From the NCBI GenBank assembly GCA_016202645.1, contig JACQOF010000134.1:1-40891 (forward strand): a stretch of DNA of 40,891 nt. The letters are read 5' to 3'. Both the position numbers and the translations under genes were made by a program. The notes below the pieces were generated by a model. It did not search any database and was not told the origin of the DNA. It saw only the letters and a program-made list of their open reading frames with translations. The number at the start of each line of letters is the position of its first letter. The first letter of the stretch is position 1. The stretch is from a bacterium (GTDB lineage Bacteria > Lindowbacteria > 2-12-FULL-62-27). Positions 1 through 6,682 of this stretch are shown here, one piece after another.

Positions 1-44
1 GCGATCTTCTCCCATAGACGATCGTCCAATATCGGTTTCCCCAT
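1..44 (-). mobile_element. IS5-like transposase, N-terminal start only (runs off left edge)
   Basis: An ATG at 44-42 on the minus strand opens a frame reading MGKPILDDRLWEKI before the window ends. This resembles the N-terminus of IS5-family (DUF4096-type) transposases, which begin with a short 'ilddeLWe.i.plLP' segment. A purine-rich GGGAGG-like ribosome site lies about 8-13 nt upstream of the ATG. Only 14 codons are visible, so the call rests on one short motif. The catalytic domain, inverted repeats and target duplication, if present, lie outside the window. Confidence 0.45.
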
Positions 45-106
45 ATCTGTCTCCCTCCCTATCTCCACCCCTTCGAACCAGAACCATAACAGATTTTTTC
101 ATTTTG

Positions 107-841
107 TTACACGCTCTTACTCCCTTTGTTCCAGCACCTCAGCCACAGTTCGTGAAGTTCGACTTTGTCCGAGGCGGTGAGCGCGTAGCGCACCGCTTCC
201 GCCACGTCCCGCGGGTCGAGCATCCAGTCGGTGCCGCGCGGATTGTCTTTCTGGAAATCGGTGGCGACGGAGGCCGGCAGGAGCGCCGTCATCCGGACGT
301 TGTACTTTTTCGCCTCGAGTCTCGCGCACTCGACCAGCCCCAGCGCACCCCACTTGGAGGCGCAGTAGGCCGCGCGGGTTTCAAAAGCGACCTTGGAGGC
401 CTGCGACAGGACCGGCAGGATAAAACCGCCCGATCCGGTTTCCTTCATCCACCGGAGCGCCTCCCGGATCGTCAGGAACCGCCCGGTGAGATTTGTTTCG
501 ATGTCCCGCGCCCAGTCCGTCAGGGAAGTTTCAGTCACGCTTGCAAGCGTCGCCTCGCCGGCGCAGGGGACGCAGATATCCAGATGCCGGAATTTCTCCT
601 TTGCCATTCCAAAAAAGGCCGTCTGGTCCGATTCCTTCCGCACGTCGCACACCGTTCCCCATGCGCCGGGCGTCAGCGCCTCCAAGTCGCGGACCCGTTC
701 GTCTATTTTTTGGGGATCGCGGCCGCAGATGCCGACAGCGGCCCCGCTTTCCGAGAGAAACCGCGCTATGGCCCAGCCGATGCCCCGGGTGCCGCCCGTC
801 ACAACGGCCGTTTTGCCCCGCAGAAACTTTAGATCCTCCAT
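107..841 (-). CDS. SDR-family NAD(P)-dependent oxidoreductase
   Basis: This 244-residue protein is a classical short-chain dehydrogenase/reductase of usual length. The Rossmann glycine motif TGGTRGIG is at residues 15-22. The catalytic set is visible as N117, S146, Y159 and K163 (YCASK). The usual NNAG motif is replaced by a VPCAG-like segment near residue 91-95. Its ATG overlaps the stop of the upstream glycosyltransferase as TGATG, so it is probably translationally coupled to that gene and is the last gene of a coaD-pta-GT-SDR run. Members of this family reduce or oxidise sugars, lipids or ketones; substrate cannot be read from sequence. A FabG-like role is possible but the lone context does not support it. 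Confidence 0.88.
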   Translation of the reverse strand: MEDLKFLRGKTAVVTGGTRGIGWAIARFLSESGAAVGICGRDPQKIDERVRDLEALTPGAWGTVCDVRKESDQTAFFGMAKEKFRHLDICVPCAGEATLASVTETSLTDWARDIETNLTGRFLTIREALRWMKETGSGGFILPVLSQASKVAFETRAAYCASKWGALGLVECARLEAKKYNVRMTALLPASVATDFQKDNPRGTDWMLDPRDVAEAVRYALTASDKVELHELWLRCWNKGSKSV

Positions 842-1890
842 CAGCGTGCCTCCTTATGGACTTTAAGCGCCGCGTCGATTTCGTTCAGGAAATATTCCGC
901 GCGGCGCGGCGTGGTGTGATACGCCCGGACGTGCTCCCGGCCCGCGCGGGTGATCTGCTCGAGCCGTTCCGGCTGCTCAAGAAGGCCGGTCACCAGAGGC
1001 TCGATCTGGTCGAGCCGGTCGAAGTAAATGGCCTGGGCCGGCGCCGTGAAATCGCAGTGAATGGCGATGCCGGGCCGTTCCGACAAAAGGAGCGTCCCGA
1101 CCGCCGGAATTTCCCAGTAGCGGACGCAGTCGAATCCCGATCCCCGGATCGAAAGGCCGATCCGCGCCGAAGCCAGCCGTTTCAAGTATGTCTCGCGGTT
1201 GCCCACGTGTCCGTCGACGACGTCGAAACCCGCGCGGTTCATGCGAAGGAGATGATCCAACGCCGCGCGGCGGTGCCGGTGGGTCCGGCCGCCCGCGAAG
1301 AACAGGTCCGATGTTTTTTCCTCCCGGACGTCCAGAAGTTCCGGTTCGACCGAAAAAGAGATCGGCCGCATTTTTTCCTCGATATCCCGCCGGACGCTTC
1401 GATTCTTGAAATAGTCCGGATCCATGTCCAGAAAGTATTCCTCGATGACGTCCATCCGCCCGGCCGGCGCGTATTTTCGCTGGATGATTTCCGGCATGGG
1501 ATTGGCGACCTCGCGTTTGAAATAGAGCAGGGCATCATGCAGCAGCGCCGCCGTGATGCCCGCATCATCCTGGCCGTCCACCGCCACGATCGGTTTGCCG
1601 AGATTCCGAAGCGCGATCCAATTCTTGAGCGCGGTGGGCCGGGGCGTTGAGACGACGATGACGTCGAAACTTTCGGGATTTGCGAAAGGATCAAACTCCG
1701 CATGAAGATTCGGGAATGCGTAGTTGCAGATTTTGCCCGTCCGCGCGGGAAGGTGGTAGGTCGGCTTGGGCGGATAGTCGATGACATTCTCCCGGCCCAG
1801 GACCGAAACCAGTCCGTGATAGAGTTCGTCCGGAAGATAATCGACCGCCGGCATATCCGGCGTAATGTCGGTCAGGTAAAGCAGTCTCAC
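841..1890 (-). CDS. CgeB-like glycosyltransferase (GT4/GT1 C-terminal domain type)
   Basis: The protein has 349 residues and begins MRLLYLTD, typical of the first strand of a GT-B glycosyltransferase. The C-terminal half contains RYWEIPAVGTLLLSE, the segment with conserved Glu that contacts the nucleotide sugar in CgeB/Glyco_trans_1_2-type proteins, followed by a typical C-terminal helix region ending YHTTPRRAEYFL. The start codon is GTG at 1890, two bases beyond the pta stop (1892-1894). The 3' end overlaps the SDR start (TGATG). No signal peptide or membrane segment is seen, so it probably acts in the cytoplasm on a cell-surface glycan precursor. Donor and acceptor are unknown. Confidence 0.7.
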   Translation of the reverse strand: MRLLYLTDITPDMPAVDYLPDELYHGLVSVLGRENVIDYPPKPTYHLPARTGKICNYAFPNLHAEFDPFANPESFDVIVVSTPRPTALKNWIALRNLGKPIVAVDGQDDAGITAALLHDALLYFKREVANPMPEIIQRKYAPAGRMDVIEEYFLDMDPDYFKNRSVRRDIEEKMRPISFSVEPELLDVREEKTSDLFFAGGRTHRHRRAALDHLLRMNRAGFDVVDGHVGNRETYLKRLASARIGLSIRGSGFDCVRYWEIPAVGTLLLSERPGIAIHCDFTAPAQAIYFDRLDQIEPLVTGLLEQPERLEQITRAGREHVRAYHTTPRRAEYFLNEIDAALKVHKEAR

Positions 1891-1891
1891 C

Positions 1892-2887
1892 TCAGGCGGC
1901 CTGACAGGCGGTCAGAGCGATGACCGCTTCGATGTCCGCAGCCGTTGCGCCCCGGGACAGGTCGTTCACCGGTTTGGCGAGCCCCTGAAGGATGGGCCCA
2001 TAGGCCTGGGCGCCGCCGAGACGCTGGGTGAGTTTGTATCCGATATTGCCGCTGTCGAGATCCGGAAAAATGAGGATCGTCGCCTGCCCTGCAACCGGAC
2101 TGCCGGGCGCCTTGGCGGCGCCGACCTTCGCGACCAGCGCGGCATCCAGCTGGAGTTCCCCGTCGGCGGGAACGCCTGGGCAAACCGCCCTGAACTGATC
2201 AACCGCCAGGCGGACTTTCGCGGCCCGGTCGTGTTCGGCGGATCCCTTCGTCGAAAATGACAGAAAAGCGACTTTCGGCGGAACGTCGGGCAACAGCGCC
2301 GCGGCGGACCGCACGGTGGCCACGGCGATATCGGCGAGCTGCTCGGGAGTCGGCTCGACGACCACCGCGCAATCAGCGAAGAGGAGAATCCCCTGGTGGC
2401 CGAAGGCCGGATCCGGATGGATCATGACGAAAAACGATGAGACCGTCTGAATGCCGGACGAACAGCCGAGGCACCAGAGGCCCGACCGGATCACCTGCGC
2501 GGTCGGGACCGTGCATCCGCCCACCATCCCGTCGGCCGCGCCCGCGGCCAGAAGGAGAGCCCCGAAAAAAAACGGATCTGCGGCCGACTGCCGGGCGTTT
2601 TCCTCCGTCATGCCCTTCTGCCGCCGCCGGGAAAAGAGGACCGCCGACAGCCCGTCGCGGCGGGGATCTTTCTGCGGATCGACGACTTCAAGCCCGTTCA
2701 TTTTCACGCCGGCGTCGCGCGCGGCGGCGCGGACGGCGTCCGGCGCCCCGATGAGGATGATCCGGCCGGCGGTCCCGAAATCCCGGGCCATCGCGGCGGC
2801 CTGGACCACGCGCGCGTCGGTTCCTTCCGGAAGAACAACGGTTTTTTTAAGGGACCGGGCGCGGTCCCGGATTTGGTCGAGGAACAT
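1892..2887 (-). CDS. pta: Phosphate acetyltransferase (PTA_PTB family)
   Basis: This 331-residue protein matches the short, catalytic-domain-only form of phosphotransacetylase, which interconverts acetyl-CoA and acetyl phosphate. It starts with a KKTVVLPEGTDARVVQAA-type segment and carries the family landmarks GALLLAAGAADGMVGG and, near the C-terminus, PDLDSGNIGYKLTQRLGG and the GPILQGLAKPVNDLSRG segment. No acetate kinase gene lies next to it; instead coaD is 3 nt upstream, making CoA supply and acetyl-CoA use neighbours. A phosphotransbutyrylase is an alternative, but the C-terminal segment favours Pta. The ATG at 2887 lies immediately after the coaD stop. Confidence 0.92.
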   Translation of the reverse strand: MFLDQIRDRARSLKKTVVLPEGTDARVVQAAAMARDFGTAGRIILIGAPDAVRAAARDAGVKMNGLEVVDPQKDPRRDGLSAVLFSRRRQKGMTEENARQSAADPFFFGALLLAAGAADGMVGGCTVPTAQVIRSGLWCLGCSSGIQTVSSFFVMIHPDPAFGHQGILLFADCAVVVEPTPEQLADIAVATVRSAAALLPDVPPKVAFLSFSTKGSAEHDRAAKVRLAVDQFRAVCPGVPADGELQLDAALVAKVGAAKAPGSPVAGQATILIFPDLDSGNIGYKLTQRLGGAQAYGPILQGLAKPVNDLSRGATAADIEAVIALTACQAA

Positions 2888-2890
2888 TCG

Positions 2891-3391
2891 TCAGCCGGCG
2901 GATTTTCCGGCCGCGCGTTCCTTCACCTTCGAGCGGAGGGCCCGCTCGGCCGGGGGCGGCACGAAACTTTTGAGCGGCCCGCCATAGAGGGCGATTTCCT
3001 TGACGAGGCTGGACGAGAGAAACGCGTATTTTTTGTCGGTGAGCATGAAGAGCGTGTCGATGGCTGGCGCCATGTCCTTGTTGGCCAGCGCCATTTTGAA
3101 TTCCGAGTCGAAATCGGACACGGCCCGGAGGCCGCGCGCGACGAGCCGCACGCCGATTCGTTTGGCGTAATCGACGAGAAGTCCCTCATACGCCGTGACC
3201 CGGACGTTCTTCAGTCCGCGCAGAGACTTCCGGATCATTTCCATTCTTTCCTTCACCGAAAACCACGAGGATTTGTCCGGATTGGACAGCACCGCCACAT
3301 GAACTTTCGGAAACGCCCGCGCCAGCCGGCGAATAACGTCAACGTGCCCATTCGTGATCGGATCGAAACTCCCCGGATAGAGAACGCCCAT
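2891..3391 (-). CDS. coaD: Pantetheine-phosphate adenylyltransferase
   Basis: CoaD transfers AMP from ATP to 4'-phosphopantetheine, the penultimate step of coenzyme A synthesis. The 166-residue length is normal. The nucleotidyltransferase motif GSFDPITNGH is at residues 7-16 and the C-terminal family motif SSSLVKEIALYGG is present, with the RGLRAVSDFDSEF segment between them. It is the first gene of the minus-strand run with pta, the glycosyltransferase and the SDR. A TTGACA box lies upstream of the ATG (see separate entry). Confidence 0.96.
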   Translation of the reverse strand: MGVLYPGSFDPITNGHVDVIRRLARAFPKVHVAVLSNPDKSSWFSVKERMEMIRKSLRGLKNVRVTAYEGLLVDYAKRIGVRLVARGLRAVSDFDSEFKMALANKDMAPAIDTLFMLTDKKYAFLSSSLVKEIALYGGPLKSFVPPPAERALRSKVKERAAGKSAG

Positions 3392-3398
3392 GGATTTC

Positions 3399-3427
3399 AG
3401 CTATCAGACAGCGCGGTGATGTGTCAA
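3399..3427 (-). promoter_or_regulatory. Candidate sigma-70 promoter for coaD
   Basis: On the minus strand a perfect TTGACA (3427-3422) is followed, after 17 nt, by ATAGCT (3404-3399), a poor -10 box. The ATG of coaD (3391) begins 7 nt after that box. The -35 is convincing and the -10 is not. Confidence 0.3.
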
Positions 3428-3452
3428 CGCCGGCTGTGTCTGTGTGTCTGGG

Positions 3453-3547
3453 AGTATCGGAGTATCGGGGTGTCGGTGAAATACAGATGGCCCGGTAGTC
3501 GGATTCTCCGATACTCCGATACACCGACACTCCGATACTCCGATACT
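3453..3547. repeat. Low-complexity inverted and direct repeat array (GTATCGGA units)
   Basis: A 26-nt arm at 3453-3478 is the reverse complement, with one mismatch, of 3522-3547; the spacer is 43 nt. Within the right half the 17-mer CTCCGATACTCCGATAC occurs twice, at 3506-3522 and 3530-3546. The whole block is built from variants of an 8-nt GTATCGGA unit plus a GTGTCGGT variant. It sits between the divergent coaD and ridA genes, directly upstream of the ridA promoter box. Similar star-like tandem arrays are common in intergenic DNA of metagenome-derived genomes; no function is evident. Confidence 0.8.
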
Positions 3548-3551
3548 TTCC

Positions 3552-3580
3552 TTGACGGGCGGGGAGGGCACAGGTAGGTT
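3552..3580 (+). promoter_or_regulatory. Sigma-70-like promoter of ridA
   Basis: TTGACG (3552-3557), a 17-nt spacer and TAGGTT (3575-3580). The ridA ATG is 6 nt after the -10 box, so transcription would start at or next to the A of ATG, giving a leaderless mRNA. No Shine-Dalgarno sequence precedes this ATG at normal spacing, which agrees. Confidence 0.5.
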
Positions 3581-3586
3581 GCGGGC

Positions 3587-3967
3587 ATGGAGATGATTTC
3601 GACCGGAAAAGCGCCGAAGGCGATCGGGCCTTACAGCCAGGCCGTGCGGGATGGCGGGTATCTGTTTCTCTCCGGGCAGATTGCGCTTGATCCGAGTACC
3701 GGGCAACTGACGGGGGCGGGGATCGAGGAGCAGGCGCGGCGGGTTCTCGAAAACATGCGAGGGATCATCGAGGCGGCGGGGGGACGGCTCACCGACGTGG
3801 TCAAGACAACGGTATTCCTCACGGATATGGGGGATTTTCAGAAATTCAACGAGGTCTACGCCGGGTTTTTTGGAGATCACCGTCCGGCCCGCAGCGTCGT
3901 GGGCGCTTCGGCTCTGCCCCGGGGTGCGCGGATCGAATTGGACGCCATTTGCCGTTGCGGACGGTGA
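3587..3967 (+). CDS. ridA: RidA-family reactive enamine/imine deaminase
   Basis: This 126-residue protein is a standard-length RidA (YjgF/YER057c/UK114) enzyme, which hydrolyses reactive enamines and imines such as 2-aminoacrylate formed by PLP enzymes. Family features include KAIGPYSQAV near the N-terminus, SGQIALDP, and the C-terminal block ARSVVGASALPRGARIELDAI containing the conserved Arg that binds the substrate carboxylate and the conserved Glu. The ATG lies just behind a promoter box. It has no operon partner; a tandem 14-bp repeat covers its stop codon. Confidence 0.93.
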   Translation: MEMISTGKAPKAIGPYSQAVRDGGYLFLSGQIALDPSTGQLTGAGIEEQARRVLENMRGIIEAAGGRLTDVVKTTVFLTDMGDFQKFNEVYAGFFGDHRPARSVVGASALPRGARIELDAICRCGR

Positions 3968-3988
3968 ACCGCGGACGGTGAACCGTCC
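3957..3988 (+). repeat. 14-bp tandem duplication and hairpin at the end of ridA
   Basis: GCGGACGGTGAACC is present at 3957-3970 and again at 3971-3984; the first copy contains the ridA stop (TGA 3965-3967). The second copy plus the next bases form GGACGG-TGAA-CCGTCC (3973-3988), a perfect 6-bp hairpin. It is not followed by a T-run, so it is a weak terminator candidate at best. Confidence 0.5.
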
Positions 3989-4013
3989 ATTTCCTTAAAC
4001 CCCGTGCCTATGG

Positions 4014-4019
4014 TATGAT
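4014..4019 (+). promoter_or_regulatory. Candidate -10 box (TATGAT) 6 nt before the 4026 start codon
   Basis: TATGAT is followed by exactly 6 nt and then ATG at 4026. No clear -35 box is visible. The same -10 to ATG distance is seen for ridA and the FHA gene, which suggests leaderless transcription. Confidence 0.35.
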
Positions 4020-4025
4020 TCTTCC

Positions 4026-4229
4026 ATGATTAAAAAGGTCATTCACCGACGTATCTTGAAAGATCCCGGGGCGGCGCGCCGCGACCTCCGATTCTGGCTG
4101 TCAAGGCCGCCCGCGGAAAGAATCGCCGCGGTTGATGAACTTCGCCGTCAAACCTATGGACATCCATTCCGACTACACCGAACTGTTCGCGTTATTCAAC
4201 TTAGGGCGCAAAGATTACATCAAAAATAA
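4026..4229 (+). CDS. Small protein of the type found upstream of nucleotidyltransferase (AbiEii-like) genes
   Basis: The 67-residue product contains DLRFWLSRPPAERIAAVDELRRQ followed by RLHRTVRVIQ. In my recollection this pattern, 'wWlsrppeERiaaVe.LRrq....RLqRt.RVIqr', is characteristic of short proteins encoded directly upstream of nucleotidyltransferase-fold genes related to AbiEii toxins. The sequence looks intact to that point, but the C-terminal tail is unusual. The adjoining partner gene is reduced to a remnant (4156-4287), so this is probably a leftover of a two-gene toxin-antitoxin-like module. Function unproven. Confidence 0.5.
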   Translation: MIKKVIHRRILKDPGAARRDLRFWLSRPPAERIAAVDELRRQTYGHPFRLHRTVRVIQLRAQRLHQK

Positions 4230-4287
4230 AAAAACGATCGGACGCCGCAAGGACGCGGCCGACATCGAAGCCTTGGACAAGTTGTGA
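4156..4287 (+). pseudogene. Remnant of a nucleotidyltransferase (AbiEii-like) gene with internal deletion
   Basis: A 43-codon frame starts at ATG 4156 and ends at TGA 4285-4287. Its C-terminal part reads DYIKNKKTIGRRKDAADIEAL, which closely resembles the typical C-terminus of AbiEii/nucleotidyltransferase-fold proteins ('dLirNKratGRpkDlaDiEaL'). Its N-terminal part, DYTELFALFN, resembles the family start ('fkELlaLlN'). The roughly 130-170 residues that would hold the GSx(9-11)DxD catalytic motif are missing. It overlaps the upstream small gene in another frame. The N-terminal similarity could be coincidence because the same bases also encode the RLHRTVRVIQ of the overlapping gene; the C-terminal match is stronger. 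Confidence 0.5.
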
Positions 4288-4329
4288 GCAGCCAGTCACT
4301 GTTTGCCGGGGTTCCCCAGACCCGAATAT

Positions 4330-4381
4330 TTGACATTTTGGTCACTGGGCCGTACCATATGCGTACTTATATACATAAGTA
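4330..4381 (+). promoter_or_regulatory. Candidate promoter with adjacent palindromic operator
   Basis: TTGACA (4330-4335), a 17-nt spacer and TACCAT (4353-4358) form a plausible sigma-70 promoter. Immediately downstream, TACTTAT-ATAC-ATAAGTA (4364-4381) is a perfect 18-bp dyad lying over the expected transcription start, the position of a repressor operator. It would drive the radical SAM gene with a leader of about 160 nt. Confidence 0.4.
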
Positions 4382-4429
4382 TTTATATACAGCGGGTTGG
4401 GACCCTCAAGCCTAAAGAGGGGGGGAGGG

Positions 4430-4459
4430 TTGACAGGATTTTTGTCTATCTTGTAGTCT
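4430..4459 (+). promoter_or_regulatory. Second candidate promoter for the radical SAM gene
   Basis: TTGACA (4430-4435) is followed after 18 nt by TAGTCT (4454-4459). The -35 is perfect and the -10 weak. It lies 70 nt upstream of the chosen ATG at 4529. Confidence 0.35.
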
Positions 4460-4528
4460 GCTCGGAAGCTTGCGCCGCTGATATTGGCGCGGGGGCCAAA
4501 CGACGCGAGGGTCTTGAGGAGTGTCCGC

Positions 4529-5941
4529 ATGAAAGTCGTGCTTTTGAATCCGCCCTATACCCGACAGATCGTCCGGCGCTATAAGTGTTCCTATAACGCC
4601 GAGACGTTTCTTCTGCCGCCCCTTGAGCTGATGTACCTCGGGGGTGTTTCCCGCCGACAAAAGGGCGTCGATACGACTCTCATCGACGCCATTGCCGAGG
4701 ATATAAGTCTGGATGCTGTCCGCAGGCGTCTGCGCGAGATCGCGCCGGACATCATTGTCGGCATCACGGGACTTGAGTGTATGGCCCATGACCTCGGCGT
4801 TCTGGATACGCTGAAGGCCGATCATCCAAAGGCGGCCGTCGGCGTTTTCGGATATCTTCCAACGACCTATCCCAAAGAAGTCATGGAAAGCAGCAAAGTT
4901 GACATCGCCTTTCGAGGCGAGCCCGAGCTTAGTATGGCGGAATTGATCGACCGTGTGCGCGGCGGCGACGGCATCACGGAGCTGTCGGGCGCGGCGGTGC
5001 GAAAGAACGGGAGTTTCGTTGTGAACCCGGACCGGAGCCGGAACAAAAAACTGGACGACCTGCCGTTTCCCGACCGCAGTCTCGTGAACAACCGCTGGTA
5101 CAGTGAGCCCGGCATGGGCAAACCTTTCACAACCATGCTCGCCTCCCGCGGATGCCCCTTCCAGTGCAACTTCTGCGTCCCGATGTTTGGCCACGAGACC
5201 GCGTTTCGGAGTCCGAAGAACGTGGTGGACGAAGTCGAGGAGGCCGTCAAGGAACACGGCATCCGCTACATCCGATTCATGGACGACGTGTTCAATCTTC
5301 ACCGTAAGCGCGTCGAGGACATCTGCGACGACATCGTCGCGCGGAACCTCAAGGTCACGTGGACGTGCCTGTCCCGCGTGGACACGTTGACCGAGAAGGT
5401 CCTTCAAAAAATGAAAGCCGCCGGATGCGTCCGGCTCTACATCGGCGTCGAGAGCGGGTCGCAGAAGGTCCTCGACTATTACAAAAAGGACCTCGACGTG
5501 AACGTCATCCCCGAAAAGATGGATATGGTGAAAAAGGCCGGCATGGAAATCAGCGCCTTTTTTATCGTTGGCGCCCCGAACGAGACCCGGGAGGACGTCC
5601 AGGCGAGCATCGACCTCGCCAAGCGCATCAACGCCGACTACGTGATGGTCGACATCCTGACCGCCTATCCCGCCAGCGATCTTTTCGACCTCCACCGCGA
5701 CACCATCCGGTTTTCGCTGATGCCCTACAAGGTCGACAACATCGATGATTCCAGGCAGGAGGAATACCGGCGGTGGGAGCGCGAATTTTACCGCGAGTTT
5801 TATTACCGGCAGGACTATATCCTCCCCCGGGTCCGCACCTTCATGAAAACTCCGGTCCAGACCCTGAAAAATTTCGTGAACTTGACAAAATACGTATTCA
5901 AACCGCAGAACGGCGAACGCGAGCACGACAAGTACATTTAG
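4529..5941 (+). CDS. B12-binding-domain radical SAM protein (class B/BchE type)
   Basis: The 470-residue protein has an N-terminal cobalamin-binding-like Rossmann domain (residues 1-150, starting MKVVLLNPPY) and a central radical SAM domain with CPFQCNFC (C209, C213, C216) that binds the [4Fe-4S] cluster. Further radical SAM landmarks are IRFMDDVFN and LYIGVESGSQKVL. The architecture matches BchE/HpnJ-like methyltransferases and cyclases acting on lipids, pigments or secondary metabolites. No DxHxxG cobalamin motif is seen, as is common in this class. The start at 4529 is chosen because GAGGAG lies 7 nt upstream. It stands alone on this strand with no operon partner, so the substrate is unknown. 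HpnJ/HpnP-like hopanoid enzymes are an alternative. Confidence 0.8.
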   Translation: MKVVLLNPPYTRQIVRRYKCSYNAETFLLPPLELMYLGGVSRRQKGVDTTLIDAIAEDISLDAVRRRLREIAPDIIVGITGLECMAHDLGVLDTLKADHPKAAVGVFGYLPTTYPKEVMESSKVDIAFRGEPELSMAELIDRVRGGDGITELSGAAVRKNGSFVVNPDRSRNKKLDDLPFPDRSLVNNRWYSEPGMGKPFTTMLASRGCPFQCNFCVPMFGHETAFRSPKNVVDEVEEAVKEHGIRYIRFMDDVFNLHRKRVEDICDDIVARNLKVTWTCLSRVDTLTEKVLQKMKAAGCVRLYIGVESGSQKVLDYYKKDLDVNVIPEKMDMVKKAGMEISAFFIVGAPNETREDVQASIDLAKRINADYVMVDILTAYPASDLFDLHRDTIRFSLMPYKVDNIDDSRQEEYRRWEREFYREFYYRQDYILPRVRTFMKTPVQTLKNFVNLTKYVFKPQNGEREHDKYI

Positions 5942-6001
5942 TCCGCACGCGCCAGAGTCCTCCCGAGTCGGTATCACACTTTGAATTATTGAATTATTGC
6001 T

Positions 6002-6100
6002 ACTATTCAGCCCTCTCCGTCATTCCCGCGAAAGCGGGAATCCAGATTATCGCCGGGCAGACTGGATTCCCGCTTTCGCGGGAATGACGACCTGAATAGT
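6002..6100. repeat. 99-bp nested palindromic element (dRS3/MITE-like), between convergent genes
   Basis: Outer arms ACTATTCAG (6002-6010) and CTGAATAGT (6092-6100) are perfect reverse complements. Inside them, 27-nt arms at 6019-6045 and 6062-6088 are also perfect reverse complements, separated by 16 nt. Each 27-nt arm contains its own hairpin, ATTCCCGC-GAAA-GCGGGAAT (6022-6041) and its counterpart. The core ATTCCC-N8-GGGAAT equals the consensus of the Neisseria dRS3 repeat. The element fills the space between the ends of the radical SAM gene and rsmD and could act as a bidirectional terminator. Confidence 0.85.
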
Positions 6101-6124
6101 TACGAGGAAACTCAATATTCATGT

Positions 6125-6682
6125 TTACTTCCTCCAGATGGTCAGCACATCATCTCCATATTTTCTCGAGAATTCGTTTTCCACCACGCAATCCGGCCGC
6201 GTGACCAGCGGTTCGTGTTTGCTGTGCCGCAAAACCAGCCGGCCGCCGGGTTTCAGGGCGGATTCGACGGCCGTGAAAGCCACGTTCACGAGATTCTTCT
6301 CGTACGGCGGGTCCGCGAAAATCAGATCAAATTCAGATTTGGTGCCCGGCAGGTACCGCAAGACGTCCATGACGAGCACCCGCGCGATTTCCGAACCCGC
6401 ACCGACGGCCTTCAGGTTCTCGCGGACACAACCCGCATGACGCTTCTCGACTTCAACAAACGCCGCGAACGCCGCGCCGCGGGAGAGCGCCTCGATGCCG
6501 AGCTGTCCAGAGCCCGCGAACAGATCGAGGACCCGCAGGCCCGTGACATCGCCGAGCACGTTGAAGAGCGCCTGTTTGACCATTTCCGTCATGGGCCGGG
6601 CGCCTTCGGCCGCGCGAAGTTCCCTGGACCCGCCCGGCGCCTTGAGCGATCTTCCCTGAAATTCGCCGCCCAGAACTTTCAT
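6125..6682 (-). CDS. rsmD: 16S rRNA (guanine(966)-N2)-methyltransferase
   Basis: RsmD methylates G966 of 16S rRNA using SAM. The 185-residue product begins MKVLGGEFQGRSLKAP, a typical RsmD start, then shows the SAM-binding motif VLDLFAGSGQLGIEALSRGA and the catalytic DPPY (FADPPYEKN). The ATG at 6682 overlaps the recG stop as TGATG, which fixes the start; the longer open frame upstream (to 6868) is recG sequence in another frame. Pairing of recG and rsmD (often with coaD nearby) is common; coaD here is about 3 kb away on the same strand. Confidence 0.94.
   Translation of the reverse strand: MKVLGGEFQGRSLKAPGGSRELRAAEGARPMTEMVKQALFNVLGDVTGLRVLDLFAGSGQLGIEALSRGAAFAAFVEVEKRHAGCVRENLKAVGAGSEIARVLVMDVLRYLPGTKSEFDLIFADPPYEKNLVNVAFTAVESALKPGGRLVLRHSKHEPLVTRPDCVVENEFSRKYGDDVLTIWRK

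Noticed and set aside
493-1650. Long plus-strand open frame antisense to the glycosyltransferase and SDR genes
   Set aside because: Low-complexity Arg/Pro-rich translation, no family features; a GC-rich shadow of the real minus-strand genes.
4380-4528. Possible cobalamin riboswitch in the radical SAM leader
   Set aside because: No B12-box-like motif or conserved core visible; only promoter-like boxes and an AT-rich dyad.
4412-5977. 521-codon minus-strand open frame over the radical SAM gene
   Set aside because: The plus strand encodes a clear radical SAM protein with CxxxCxxC; the antisense frame is its shadow.
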